Assembly: GCF_009905375.1 (NCBI RefSeq)
Contig: NC_133655.1
Location: forward strand, 164,903,995-164,967,994
DNA: 64,000 bases
Reading direction: 5' to 3'
Origin: Apium graveolens
Taxonomy: Eukaryota; Streptophyta; Magnoliopsida; Apiales; Apiaceae
Of the stretch, positions 10,736-24,395 are shown one piece after another; positions within the stretch are counted from its first letter, which is position 1, and every line of letters begins with the position of its first letter. The position numbers and the translations under genes are program-made. Below the pieces are notes generated by a model. It did not search any database and had not been told where the DNA came from. It worked only from the letters and a program-made list of their open reading frames with translations.

Positions 10736-13700
10736 TGTAATAACCCCAATTTTTGAGAAATTTTGAAACCCTTATGAATAGTGTTTTTGCTGAACGAGAA
10801 AACTTTTCATGCCACGCTATGTAGGGGTTCTGTTATTGATCTTATGGGATATTATTAGTACTCTATGTGGTATATAAGTGTATGTAAAGATCGTCAGAAT
10901 CCAATTCCGAACACTTTGGTTTTTCCCGGAAATCCACAAGATACGGAGAGAATTGAGTATAAGGTAACAGGATAAAAAGGATTTAAATTAAAGGATTATA
11001 ATAGAGGATCATAAAAAGGAATATAATGTATTGAGAAAGGTTAAGGGAACCTAAGTAATAAGATCCCGGGTATGATCCTTCAAACGATAAACGAGAACGA
11101 AAGTTAAGCGAACCGTATAACAGATCAGCGGTCATTAGGCAAACGATTAGGAAGTTAATCAAAGGGATTAGTGGGAATGATGTCATCCAACCAATAGAAA
11201 GAGGACAAGGAAGGGAGAATGACATCATGAGGATGATATAAGCATGACATGGGAAGGAAGGAGGTGTGGTTGAATGAGAACCACACAAATTCAAGGGCAA
11301 GAAGGTAATTGACTAAAGCAAGCACAAAAACCAAGCAACCAAGCCAAGCAAAAATCATTTTCATCAAAAATCAAAAGCAACCAAGGCTTTGTTCATGAAG
11401 CTCTCGGGTGGTTTTCTTAAAATTTGAAGATCCAAGCTCCACCACTTACTATTTAGCAAGGTAATTATCTAAGCTTCCCCATGGATAGTTACATACTTCC
11501 TATAAGTTTAAGCTTCTAATTCCAAGCCAATCTTTTTCTATAAATCAAGGAAGAAGATGGTGAATAGTAACCTTCAAGAAATAACTTTAGTTTTCTTGAA
11601 TTTTTATGAAAGATTAAGGTTATACAAGCAAGGATCAAGGTTCTTTTAGGCATTCAAAGCTCTTGGGTTGTGTTAGGAAGCTTCAAGGAGGTATAAACAA
11701 CTTTCACCTTTAACTTATAGTTTGAACTTTGAGTTTTGATGAGTTCATGGATGGATTAATGTATATATAGAAATATCCATGTATGTATAGCAAGATCCAT
11801 GTATGTTAGATAGTTTGGTTGGATTTGTGGTGATTTTGGATATGAATCTTGGTTAATGGTTAATGAATCTTAAGTTATGGTTAGTAGATCATGTTTGTGG
11901 TTGAATAAGTTGGAAAACCTTGAGATTATGGACTGACTTTGCCTTGATATAAGTTGTGTTTGAGGTATTGATGATGGTTGGGTGGTTTGTAGTGAATTGG
12001 TAAAGAATTGGAGTGGTATAAATATTGGTAATCGCGTAAACATAGCCGTCGTAACGTCCGATTTTCTTTAGACTGTTTTGTGCATAACATTAGGACCCGA
12101 GGACCCCCTGCTAGATTGTGACCACTGCCATGTTTAGGTAGCTCATGTTACGAGCTTCGTTTTGATATGTAGTTCGTTCGATTCCGATGCACGGTTTAGG
12201 AGAAACGACCGTTTCAAGTAACGGCGTTTCGCGAACGAAACATTTCCCCTCGCCTTACTTTGAAACATAGGTTAAAGACCAAAAAGGACTAATTGAAGTA
12301 TGAAACATTTATGGTAAGTGTGTTAGGCAGTTGGTAAGACACTCGCGAAGGAATCGCCTTAAAACTCGTAAAGGTTAAATTATTAAAAATGGTGGAGCCG
12401 AGGGTACCCGAGTGACTTAAGCGAATCAGTGACCGCAAAACGAGCGTTAGAGTCTAAGTTAGTTAAAGTATAGATTTACAAGTGACTTTGGTTTAATTCC
12501 AACTTACTTGTTGCTTATAGGTTACCAGACTCGTCCCGAGCCATTCGTAACCCCCAGTCGCTCAGGCAAGTTTTCTACCCGTTATACTGTTGCTGTGATG
12601 TAAATATATGTATATGCATTATCTTGTGATATTGCATGATTGTTATTAGCAAATTTTGCGATATATTGGAGCATGCTAATATGGTATATATGCATGTCTG
12701 TTTCGTAATCTGGTTATCTATCTGTTGATTTCAATGCTTATAGTTGCATAATACCTATGCTAGAAATAAGCAAGTAGTTGCGTATACCCTTAGTATAGGG
12801 GATAAAAGGTAAACATATTTCTAAACCGGGAGTCGATGTTCCCGAGTATATTATATATATATATATATATATTTATTTATATATATATATATTTATGGAT
12901 ATAGTTTTTAAAACTATTAATCGAATAAGGTTTATTCGATAACTTTAACTTTATTTTATTATCGAATATTATTTGAATATTCATTTGAGGATCTATGACT
13001 CCGATTATTTGCTGAGGTATATTCTTTATTTTATTAAAGAATAAGGTGTCAATAATCAAACTTATTTTCGATTATTCAAATAAAGATAATACTTTCATAT
13101 AAGTATATCTTTGGTTATTTAATACTCGTTTCAAGTATAAATTTTAATACTTCTACTTCAATTATTTTTATAAAGATTATTCTTTATGGGAATATTATTT
13201 AAATAATAATATTCAGTCATTTTCTAAATATTCTGGGGACTGATTTACTTCATTAAATCAGCTTTACTCCAAACACTCTTTAAAGTGTTTTCGAGTCTTC
13301 AAAATGATTTTTAAAAGATAGAGCGGATCCCAAAACTCATTTTTATATTTAAGATCTTCCTTTTAAAGGGGATTTAAATACTCGTTCAAAACTTGAGGGA
13401 TCCGGCTCAGTGGTGTATTTTACATTCGCAACGAGGTTGCTGTTTTGAGAAAACATCTTGATTACTTGCCCATCGTTCGGGAAGTAAGTCCATCTATTGA
13501 GTCGGCATAAGCAACATGGGCTCAGTGGGCGTCCATGATAGTGTAAGTGGCTCAGTGGGAGTCCATCAAATGCATAAGTGGCTGAGTGGCAGTCCAGCAT
13601 AAGGTCCTAATTATGACCAGGGTGATGACCAGTGGGGAATTCGTCCATCTACTAGTAGAAAAGGTTACTTATGGGTATCTTTGCCTGATCAGCAAGATAT

Positions 13701-14777
13701 CTGGTTTATGCCAAAGGTTTTCTTTTCCTTTCCAAAATTCATTGGATGTTTCAAACTCTGTTCATACTTTACATAACAGAGGTTCCAGGAAATGTTTAAG
13801 AGATATATATATGTGGATAGATATATATCGGGACTAAATAAAGTATCTCGTAACTTTATTTCATTCAATAATATTTCAAAGATTGAATCTATTCAAATCT
13901 TGTCTTGTAGTCTCATCTATGTGATGAACTTTTGAAACTGATTATAACTTGAACGGTGGTAGTTCAAGTAGTATTGGGAAAGATATAAGTATATTGGGGT
14001 ATTTGGTAACCTCATCTTTTAAACTTATATCTAATTAATAATTGTCTTAGGAATGACAAAGATTTTCAGAAAAACGTTGAAACAAGGTTAGATATATGAG
14101 ATCACCTTGCAACGATATTTTTTATACAGTTATACACTGGGACTTTGTGTATATTACGCATGGAAGAGGACTTCCAATATTTTGAAAAGTATATATGTAT
14201 ATATACTGAATATTTTGCGACTTCATCGCATTAAGATATCAAACTTGGTTCATTTCTTTTGACCAAGACTTTCATGAGTATTATGAGTAGGCTCATATAT
14301 TGTAAATCATTATACATATTATTTTGGTGGGCTTGCTGCTCACCCTTGCTTTATTTCTTCATCACACAACAACAGTTAGGAAAGATGGCCAGACTCCAGC
14401 AGACCCAGCGCAAGCGCGTGGGAAGCGTCCCGCGTCTTCCCGTTAATGTTGTAGCTGCTATAGCTGCAGAGGTAGATCTATTGTAGATCAGACCATCTAC
14501 TTTTGAGAATCAATTATGTGTAATTATAACTTATGGCAGATAATGGCAATTAACTGTAAATTTATCAAGTAATCATTTTGGGTTGTAATAACTTTTAAAT
14601 TGTGGATTCAAAGACTTGTACTTATTTAAATTTCATCTCTGAGACTATAACGGGTTGTGGTGTGTGTTAGTGTGGGGTCACAGCATAAGGTTATTATTAT
14701 TAATTAAGTGAAGTGATATTGTGGAAAGAAAGACCGTGACGACCCGGATCCTCGACCCCGGATCTGGGGGTGTTACA
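10736..14777 (+). mobile_element. LTR 2 of composite A (4042 bp)
   Basis: Starts TGTAATAACCCC and ends GGTGTTACA, with the primer site following at 14782-14793. It shares the state of LTR 3 at the sites where LTR 1 is unique, and the state of LTR 1 where LTR 3 is unique. I found only two private changes (near 12433 and 13140). It acts as 3' LTR for unit 1 and 5' LTR for unit 2. Confidence 0.93.
14385..14486 (+). CDS. Histone H3 tail-like micro-ORF in LTR 2 (33 aa)
   Basis: Identical in length and start context to the copy in LTR 1: acceptor-like CAACAG, then TTAGGAAAG, then ATG. The peptide begins MARLQQTQRKRVG. It has no frameshift or stop despite the decay of the internal region, although the young age of the array alone could explain that. 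Confidence 0.48.
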   Translation: MARLQQTQRKRVGSVPRLPVNVVAAIAAEVDLL

Positions 14778-15210
14778 GAAATGGTATCAGAGCTAAGCGT
14801 TATAAACCTCAGAGATGATGGGACGTTAAGATAATAAGTTCACTAAGATAATAAGAACTCTTGCCAAGTTCATAGTCGGACTACCTAACGTAGTACTGAC
14901 AGTTAAAACCCTTATGGGAACCCTTATAAATGTAGCGATAGAAGCGTAGTTCGTTATCATATATGGTAGCGAGACTCCGAACCCTGAAGTTGAGGAACAT
15001 CAACGCGATGATGTTTTATTACTAATTGGAGATCAGATTGTGGATCCAATAGAGCGTCCTAACGCAGGACCGGATGATGTTGATATTGAGGATGTAGCGG
15101 TTGAGGATGTTGTCCTAGAAGGGATAGTTGCTGAGGAGGATCCCATGGAGGATTCTGACGAGATTGGATAAAGGACCACTGATGAATTGATGACCCTGGT
15201 TGGGTCGACT

Positions 15211-16031
15211 ACCAGAGGTAGGATTGGCCGGTCACTACCAGAGGTTCGTTCAAGTTTGTAAAGATAGTAGCCCCTTTAACGTGGCTTACTCATAAGACTG
15301 AGAAGTTCGAATAGACAGAGAAATGCGAGAACAGCTTTTAAGAACTGAAGCAAAGGTTGGTGACGGCCCCTATGTTGGCGTTGCCGGATGGAAAAAGGAG
15401 ATTTTGTGATTTGTAAGTGACGCTTCGCATAAGGAATTAGGGTGCTTCTTAGCACAGGAAGATAATCGCGTCTGCGTCAAGACAATTAAGGTAATATGAA
15501 ATTCGATATCCCCGCTCATGAGCTTAGGCTCGTGGCAATAGTTTACCCTAAAGATTGGAGGCACTACTCGTATGGAGAGAAGTGCGAGAATTACCTAAGC
15601 CATAAGTGCTCTAGTACATTTTCGCGTAGAAAGAGCTCAACATATGCCAGAAGAGGCAGTTAGAGCTAACCAAGAATAATGATTGGGAGATTCTTTATCA
15701 TTCGGGGAAAGCCAATATGGTGGCTGATGCCCTTAGTAAAAAGGAGAGACTCAAGATGATAATGCCTTTTGGAGAGTTTATAAGAGATTTTGAGAAAATG
15801 GAAATAGAAGTGAAGGTAACCGGAGCCGGTACCGAAAAGCTGTTTGAGATTGCAATACAGCCTGAATTATTGGAAAAGATCATATTGTGCCAGAAAAAGT
15901 TATGAATGAAGGCAGAGAGCCAACAATTAGATAAAAGATTAATATCGAGAAAGATGATAAGGGAATAATGAGGTATTCCTATAGAATTTGGGTTCCGAAA
16001 GTTCAAGAGTGTAAGGATGAGAACTTAGATG
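15211..16031 (+). pseudogene. Displaced RNase H / integrase-start fragment, unit 2
   Basis: Second copy of the fragment at 5600-6420, with the VADALSKK block near 15720-15745 and the same upstream-of-gag position. It keeps the 62-codon frame (15717-15905). Confidence 0.72.
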
Positions 16032-16380
16032 AGAGCCATAGTTGAGGAATAAGATTTAGGGCAAACCCTGAACGTGATAGTCAGGGAGGTCGCCATCAAG
16101 ATAGAAGGAACCCATGACATAATGGAGTGGAAAATGAGGATTTTAAATTAAAAGATGACCCCAATTATGGGGAGTAGGATGAAACATTTCATACTAAGGA
16201 AACAAAAAGTCGAGTAAGGAAAGGAGACCCGAGATGGTACCCCTATACGGAAATTCATGGACCTGTCTAGACAGAACTTAGACTATTATCCCCAACCACC
16301 ACCCTGAGGAGACAGTGCGGTGGGAAATTCTTTCATGACCTTTAAGTCGCTAAGCTCTCAGAGTTCCAAGGAACATGTTG

Positions 16381-16722
16381 ACCTAGTCGAGGCAAGAGCC
16401 TGGCTAAAGGAAATATAGGAATCATTTGAGATTCTAAATGATTGATGAATCACAAAAGACTGTTTTTATCACTCACCCTCCTAAGAGAGAGACCACCTGG
16501 CTGGTGAAAGGCCAAGGAAGGCACGGAGCAAGAGATTATAATAAACTGATTTAAGTCCAGTCAATTGTTTTCGGGAAAGTAATTCCCAAAGATAAGGAGA
16601 TAGTGTAAAAGCTTTAGAGTCAGAACAAAGGCAGATGAGTATGATAAATTATGAATCTAAGTTGTAAAAGTTGTCAAGATTCGTTCTGAGGATACGAATC
16701 CAGAATGACGGGATGTTTGAAA
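16381..16722 (+). pseudogene. gag capsid remnant, unit 2
   Basis: Second copy of the gag remnant, with the same stops as unit 1. A one-base insertion near 16499 distinguishes it. Confidence 0.68.
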
Positions 16723-17781
16723 TCAATGCTTATGTTGTGTTGGTTCATGAAAATTATAAGAGAAAGGAAAATAAAAAGGAATTGAGGTGGAAAGGAATAT
16801 AAAGGCAACAGAGTTTGAGGAATGATAAGGGAGTTGGGTATGAGGAAACCCTAAAGACTCATATTAATAGAAATAGAAAAGTATATGATCGTCAGGATGA
16901 GGGTGATTCACCATGAGTTAAAATTGATGGGTGAAGGCATAAGAGATGCATATATTTTATCCCCTTTAAGTTGGGAGGATTCGAGGAAACCTTGAGATAA
17001 TTCGAAGGATAAATAATGAGACGCGGATAGACTAAGGGGATAAGAAAGTAAGAAATTAAGAAAATTGGATGAAGGAAGTGACCTTCAAGAAGGTGAAGTG
17101 TAAGACCGGTGGCATGATACCCAGAAAGGGAGACGCCAGATATGAAAGATATCCCAACATTGAGGTGACTGTTGAGATAAACAACAAAAGTAAATAAGGA
17201 ATTACTAAGAAGAAGTTCACGTTGAACACGACCAATATCTTCCAGAACATCCATGTTATCGTTACCAGATTAGGCAAGAAAAGCGGATAACCGTTGTTAT
17301 CTTTTGGAGGCCATTTTGATTAACCTCATTTTGTATACAGATGTTATTGTGAAATTAGGCATTTACTATCGAGGTGGGAATGATTGAATAAGATACCCAT
17401 ATCAGGGATATATGACTTTATTTATCCATGGAAGGATGCTTGTACCTTTTTAAAGGTGGAATTAAGGATAGAACATCGGTAACTTAAAACGAATCCTAGG
17501 GGAATGCATAAAGGTTGGCATTTCACCCTTAATAGGGATAGTATGAGTTTTGACAGTATGAATTGGAAAGGATTAAGGTAATAATAACCTTTAAGGATCA
17601 GTGGAGAAATTTTTCAGAAGTATATAGACAATGGTTCTAGTATCAGTAAATGGTATTTTGATATGCCCTGTATATAGGGAATACAGGAGGAACGATTGAA
17701 GGATAACCTTAGAGGTTTTACAAGGAGAAAGGAAATATTCGAAATTCTCAAGAATAAAAATGTTGATAAAGGAAATGTGAC

Positions 17782-18132
17782 ATAATTATAATGATGCCAA
17801 GTGGGGCACGTGTTAAACCACGAGAAAGTATGGATCGAACCAGTAAAGGTCGAAATTATTTAGGGCAATTAAGACTTAAGATAAAAGATGTTCTAAGTAT
17901 GATTGAGAGTCAGTCGTGACAGTGATTAACCTCTAACGACTGAGGCAATAACTTATGGAAAAATGGTGATATTTTTTTTTACTCATCAGATTTTAAGGAA
18001 TACATCTTCACAAAAGCAGTGATTGAAATAAGGTAGAAAATTTATTTGGAGGTGGTTAAAATGACATTGACTATAAGGAAATTTTAATATCAGGAAAGGC
18101 CAAAGAGGTGGCCGACACTTTAAAGGTAAGAG
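17782..18132 (+). pseudogene. RNase H remnant 2, unit 2
   Basis: Second copy of the remnant at 8170-8520, with the same lesions and the GKAKEVADTL block near 18094-18124. Confidence 0.7.
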
Positions 18133-19681
18133 GATAATTATAGGCGCTTGTGCCAGAGGAATACAGTGATGATGGTTAAAACTGTGAAGGTTGTATTATG
18201 GTTTGGAAGATTGACATTCCTTCTGATGACTGTGCAATACCCAACCGTAATAGTAGTTGGTAAAAGTTTAATTCGTGTAATCGCCATGAACGGGCTATCT
18301 ATCTTAGGAGGTCCTATCTTGGGATAAGCCAGGACCATGTTTCCAAAAGGACTAGACGAACCTTTGAGTTAAGTCTTCTATTTAAGGCATATGATTAAGA
18401 ATGGTATTAACCTGCTATCGTTGCTTTGATTGAAACTCTTCTGCAATTTTATCTGCTTCACGTCATGAATGTACGTCAGGATCAGGAGTGTTCTTCATGA
18501 ATCAAGAACGGTGATCATGTTACCTCCTTAGAAGAATTCGATATGATATGAATGGACTCCGTATGGTTAGCTATTAAAACTTCATGGAAAACGAATGACT
18601 ACAGTAGGTCAACGGTGGGCCATAGTAATGTAGGAATGATTCTGAGAGTAGTGAGCTGATTACAACCATGAGAGTTGTATTGGAATGGGTGTTGAGATTG
18701 AGTACCACTAATCGGGTCGTGGTAGTGTATAAGTTATCATTAATAGACTAATTAAGTAGAGTATCTACATAGTGAATTATTATTCTTTCTTATCAATAGA
18801 GAGTCGTATTATTATACGAGGAAGGTTGCGGTGCAAGCATAGAATTCTAGTAACGATGATGTATAGAATGAGATCCCAGATTCGATTTTCGATGTCGAGG
18901 GAGTTTCAAAGGTGATTATGTATAAGCTCGAGGAAGAGTGTGGGTCCATAGAATGATGGACGGGATAGCGAAAATATTTAGGCATGGGAAATACGAGGCT
19001 ATAATGCTTGATGCTGATATAAACATGTATATGTTTTGTTCTCCTATGACAAACCTCTATAGTTCAGAGGTAGGTTCCAAGCCAGATATTTTGTGGCAGT
19101 ATATTTTTTTCATATATACAATTCTCTTCAGTTCGTTCTTTTCTCTTCTTTTCATTTCATGTAAGCTAAGAAGAACAACCCTTCCAGAAGGGGAGGTATT
19201 GCCGAATGACTATCTATCTTTGTGATAGAAGCCTAGTAGGATACCACATGTTGTTTAATTGCTTGTCAAGTACTAAAGGCTGGCCACCTTCTGTACTAAC
19301 TATGCGATATAACAAGTGTTCATGATCATAGTGATCTCTCAACAAATTCCTTTACTTCTATTTGATTGATTAAATTTTGGAAAATAGAAACCGCTGAAAA
19401 AGGAGTAGTAAAGTTATGGTGGTATTCAGAATGGGAACACATTCGTGATACTAAGGTTGACGTGGTTATTAAAAGGTTATAGAACGCTAACGAGCAAAAG
19501 TATAACCCGTATAATATTAGGAACGGAAGGTAGTAGCGATTACGAACTGGAAAAGAATGGGTATTAAGAAGCAAAAGTTCTAATGATAAAAGCTATAATG
19601 AGAGTCTGTGCAATAGACTTGAAAGAAATTGGAATGATCACTTAACACGGATTAAGTTATCTTACGACAATAGATCATATG

Positions 19682-20112
19682 TCATTATCGAGATGTCGCC
19701 TTATGAGATCCTTGAGGGAAGATAATGTCGATCTCCCTTATGTTAGGATGAAGTTGTAGAGCGCAAGATGCTCGGACCCGCAGTAGTCCAAAGGACCAAG
19801 GATATGATAGATCTAATCAGAGGACGGCTGGTAGTAGCCCAAGATGGACATGATAAGTATGTTGATTTGACACGGAAGGATAAAGAGTATGAAATAGGGG
19901 ACCTAGTAATGTTATAGGTATCCCTTGGAAAGGATTGATGAGGTTCGGAAAGAAAGGAAAGCTAAGTCTACAATTTGTTGGACCCTTGGATATATTAAGA
20001 CGTTTGGGAAGTTAGCATATGAGCTAGCCCTAACCCCGAACATGTAGCAGGTCGTAACGTGTTTCACGTATCAATGTTAAGGAAGTGTAATTTAGATGCC
20101 AGATAAATAGAG
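19682..20112 (+). pseudogene. Integrase core and C-terminal remnant, unit 2
   Basis: Second copy of 10070-10500, with the DMIDLIRGRL and GDLVML blocks. It shares the in-frame stop after GDLVML with unit 1, showing that the damage was inherited by both units. Confidence 0.75.
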
Positions 20113-20347
20113 GCATATGAGCGCATAGATATGCAACCCAACGTAACCTATATGGAGCAACCAGGAAGGGTTATAGAGTGAAAAGGAACAAGTGCTTAGG
20201 AGAAGGATTATCAAACTAGGCAGAGTTTGGTGGTAGAACCACAATGTGGGAAAATTTGCTCGAGAGTTAGAAAGTGCAATGCTAAGAGAGTATCCCTATT
20301 CATTTTCTATCTGATTCCGGGACGGAATCCTTTTAAGGAGGGGAGAC

Positions 20348-22475
20348 TGTAATAACCCCAATTTTTGAGAAATTTTGAAACCCTTATGAATAGTGTTTTT
20401 GCTGAACGAGAAAACTTTTCATGCCACGCTATGTAGGGGTTCTGTTATTGATCTTATGGGATATTATTAGTACTCTATGTGGTATATAAGTGTATGTAAA
20501 GATCGTCAGAATCCAATTCCGAACACTTTGGTTTTTCCCGGAAATCCACAAGATACGGAGAGAATTGAGTATAAGGTAACAGGATAAAAAGGATTTAAAT
20601 TAAAGGATTATAATAGAGGATCATAAAAAGGAATATAATGTATTGAGAAAGGTTAAGGGAACCTAAGTAATAAGATCCCGGGTATGATCCTTCAAACGAT
20701 AAACGAGAACGAAAGTTAAGCGAACCGTATAACAGATCAGCGGTCATTAGGCAAACGATTAGGAAGTTAATCAAAGGGATTAGTGGGAATGATGTCATCC
20801 AACCAATAGAAAGAGGACAAGGAAGGGAGAATGACATCATGAGGATGATATAAGCATGACATGGGAAGGAAGGAGGTGTGGTTGAATGAGAACCACACAA
20901 ATTCAAGGGCAAGAAGGTAATTGACTAAAGCAAGCACAAAAACCAAGCAACCAAGCCAAGCAAAAATCATTTTCATCAAAAATCAAAAGCAACCAAGGCT
21001 TTGTTCATGAAGCTCTCGGGTGGTTTTCTTAAAATTTGAAGATCCAAGCTCCACCACTTACTATTTAGCAAGGTAATTATCTAAGCTTCCCCATGGATAG
21101 TTACATACTTCCTATAAGTTTAAGCTTCTAATTCCAAGCCAATCTTTTTCTATAAATCAAGGAAGAAGATGGTGAATAGTAACCTTCAAGAAATAACTTT
21201 AGTTTTCTTGAATTTTTATGAAAGATTAAGGTTATACAAGCAAGGATCAAGGTTCTTTTAGGCATTCAAAGCTCTTGGGTTGTGTTAGGAAGCTTCAAGG
21301 AGGTATAAACAACTTTCACCTTTAACTTATAGTTTGAACTTTGAGTTTTGATGAGTTCATGGATGGATTAATGTATATATAGAAATATCCATGTATGTAT
21401 AGCAAGATCCATGTATGTTAGATAGTTTGGTTGGATTTGTGGTGATTTTGGATATGAATCTTGGTTAATGGTTAATGAATCTTAAGTTATGGTTAGTAGA
21501 TCATGTTTGTGGTTGAATAAGTTGGAAAACCTTGAGATTATGGACTGACTTTGCCTTGATATAAGTTGTGTTTGAGGTATTGATGATGGTTGGGTGGTTT
21601 GTAGTGAATTGGTAAAGAATTGGAGTGGTATAAATATTGGTAATCGCGTAAACATAGCCGTCGTAACGTCCGATTTTCTTTAGACTGTTTTGTGCATAAC
21701 ATTAGGACCCGAGGACCCCCTGCTAGATTGTGACCACTGCCATGTTTAGGTAGCTCATGTTACGAGCTTCGTTTTGATATGTAGTTCGTTCGATTCCAAT
21801 GCACGGTTTAGGAGAAACGACCGTTTCAAGTAACGGCGTTTCGCGAACGAAACATTTCCCCTCGCCTTACTTTGAAACATAGGTTAAAGACCAAAAAGGA
21901 CTAATTGAAGTATGAAACATTTATGGTAAGTGTGTTAGGCAGTTGGTAAGACACTCGCGAAGGAATCGCCTTAAAACTCGTAAAGGTTAAATTATTAAAA
22001 ATGGTGGAGCCGAGGGTACCCGAGTGACTTAAGCGAATCAGTGAGCGCAAAACGAGCGTTAGAGTCTAAGTTAGTTAAAGTATAGATTTACAAGTGACTT
22101 TGGTTTAATTCCAACTTACTTGTTGCTTATAGGTTACCAGACTCGTCCCGAGCCATTCGTAACCCCCAGTCGCTCAGGCAAGTTTTCTACCCGTTATACT
22201 GTTGCTGTGATGTAAATATATGTATATGCATTATCTTGTGATATTGCATGATTGTTATTAGCAAATTTTGCGATATATTGGAGCATGCTAATATGGTATA
22301 TATGCATGTCTGTTTCGTAATCTGGTTATCTATCTGTTGATTTCAATGCTTATAGTTGCATAATACCTATGCTAGAAATAAGCAAGTAGTTGCGTATACC
22401 CTTAGTATAGGGGATAAAAGGTAAACATATTTCTAAACCGGGAGTCGATGTTCCCGAGTATATTATATATATATA

Positions 22476-22516
<41 letters not shown>

Positions 22517-24395
22517 ATATAGTTTTTAAAACTATTAATCGAATAAGGTTTATTCGATAACTTTAACTTTATTTTATTATCGAATATTATTTGAATATTC
22601 ATTTGAGGATCTATGACTCTGATTATTTGCTGAGGTATATTCTTTATTTTATTAAAGAATAAGGTGTCAATAATCAAACTTATTTTCGATTATTCAAATA
22701 AAGATAATACTTTCATATAAGTATATCTTTGGTTATTTAATACTCGTTTCAAGTATAAGTTTTAATACTTCTACTTTAATTATTTTTATAAAGATTATTC
22801 TTTATGGGAATATTATTTAAATAATAATATTCAGTCATTTTCTAAATATTCTGGGGACTGATTTACTTCATTAAATCAGCTTTACTCCAAACACTCTTTA
22901 AAGTGTTTTCGAGTCTTCAAAATGATTTTTAAAAGATAGAGCGGATCCCAAAACTTATTTTTATATTTAAGATCTTCCTTTTAAAGGGGATTTAAATACT
23001 CGTTCAAAACTTGAGGGATCCGGCTCAGTGGTGTATTTTACATTCGCAACGAGGTTGCTGTTTTGAGAAAACATCTTGATTACTTGCCCATCGTTCGGGA
23101 AGTAAGTCCATCTATTGAGTCGGCATAAGCAACATGGGCTCAGTGGGCGTCCATGATAGTGTAAGTGGCTCAGTGGGAGTCCATCAAATGCATAAGTGGC
23201 TGAGTGGCAGTCCAGCATAAGGTCCTAATTATGACCAGGGTGATGACCAGTGGGGAATTCGTCCATCTACTAGTAGAAAAGGTTACTTATGGGTATCTTT
23301 GCCTGATCAGCAAGATATCTGGTTTATGCCAAAGGTTTTCTTTTCCTTTCCAAAATTCATTGGATGTTTCAAACTCTGTTCATACTTTACATAACAGAGG
23401 TTCCAGGAAATGTTTAAGAGATATATATATGTGGATAGATATATATCGGGACTAAATAAAGTATCTCGTAACTTTATTTCATTCAATAATATTTCAAAGA
23501 TTGAATCTATTCAAATCTTGTCTTGTAGTCTCATCTATGTGATGAACTTTTGAAACTGATTATAACTTGAACGGTGGTAGTTCAAGTAGTATTGGGAAAG
23601 ATATAAGTATATTGGGGTATTTGGTAACCTCATCTTTTAAACTTATATCTAATTAATAATTGTCTTAGGAATGACAAAGATTTTCAGAAAAACGTTGAAA
23701 CAAGGTTAGATATATGAGATCACCTTGCAACGATATTTTTTATACAGTTATACACTGGGACTTTGTGTATATTACGCATGGAAGAGGACTTCCAATATTT
23801 TGAAAAGTATATATGTATATATACTGAATATTTTGCGACTTCATCGCATTAAGATATCAAACTTGGTTCATTTCTTTTGACCAAGACTTTCATGAGTATT
23901 ATGAGTAGGCTCATATATTGTAAATCATTATACATATTATTTTGGTGGGCTTGCTGCTCACCCTTGCTTTATTTCTTCATCACACAACAACATTTAGGAA
24001 AGATGGCCAGACTCCAGCAGACCCAGCGCAAGCGCGTGGGAAGCGTCCCGCGTCTTCCCGTTAATGTTGTAGCTGCTATAGCTGCAGAGGTAGATCTATT
24101 GTAGATCAGACCATCTACTTTTGAGAATCAATTATGTGTAATTATAACTTGTGGCAGATAATGGCAATTAACTGTAAATTTATCAAGTAATCATTTTGGG
24201 TTGTAATAACTTTTAAATTGTGGATTCAAAGACTTGTACTTATTTAAATTTCATCTCTGAGACTATAACGGGTTGTGGTGTGTGTTAGTGTGGGGTCACA
24301 ACATAAGGTTATTATTATTAATTAAGTGAAGTGATATTGTGGAAAGAAAGACCGTGACGACCCGGATCCTCGACCCCGGATCTGGGGGTGTTACA
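20348..24395 (+). mobile_element. LTR 3 of composite A (4048 bp)
   Basis: Starts TGTAATAACCCC, ends GGTGTTACA, and is followed directly by the GGAAC duplication. Seven private changes were seen, near 21797, 22619, 22777, 22955, 23992, 24152 and 24301. The one at 23992 turns the acceptor-like CAACAG before the micro-ORF into CAACAT. Confidence 0.93.
24003..24104 (+). CDS. Histone H3 tail-like micro-ORF in LTR 3 (33 aa)
   Basis: The frame and peptide are the same as in LTRs 1 and 2 (MARLQQTQRKRVG at the start). The AG just upstream is lost (CAACAT), so if the peptide needs splicing at that site, this copy would be affected. Being in the last LTR it is in any case not the leader of a full transcript of the array. 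Confidence 0.42.
   Translation: MARLQQTQRKRVGSVPRLPVNVVAAIAAEVDLL

Larger units (their letters stand above)
14778..20347 (+). mobile_element. Internal region 2 of element A (decayed gag-pol)
   Basis: Near copy of internal region 1, offset by 9611 and then 9612 bases because of a 1-bp insertion near 16500. Differences seen include changes near 14960, 15382, 16052, 16250, 16743, 17205, 17595, 18418, 19026, 19554, 19847 and 19875. It has the same order of fragments and the same stops as region 1. Its primer site is at 14782-14793 and its polypurine tract at 20335-20347. Confidence 0.88.
1129..24395 (+). mobile_element. Composite Ty3/gypsy element A: LTR-int-LTR-int-LTR
   Basis: Three nearly identical LTRs of about 4.04 kb (starts 1129, 10736, 20348) alternate with two nearly identical internal regions of about 5.57 kb. 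Each internal region begins with a Met-type primer site and ends with a purine tract. The total is 23.3 kb between GGAAC duplications. By eye the internal copies differ at roughly 14 positions and the LTRs at about 16 scored sites plus AT-repeat length, so the array is young. The internal regions hold only broken gag-pol with the same stops in both copies, so the element must depend on proteins supplied in trans. Pol remnants match the Tekay/Del-type chromoviruses, and element B in this window is the closest intact comparison. Confidence 0.93.
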
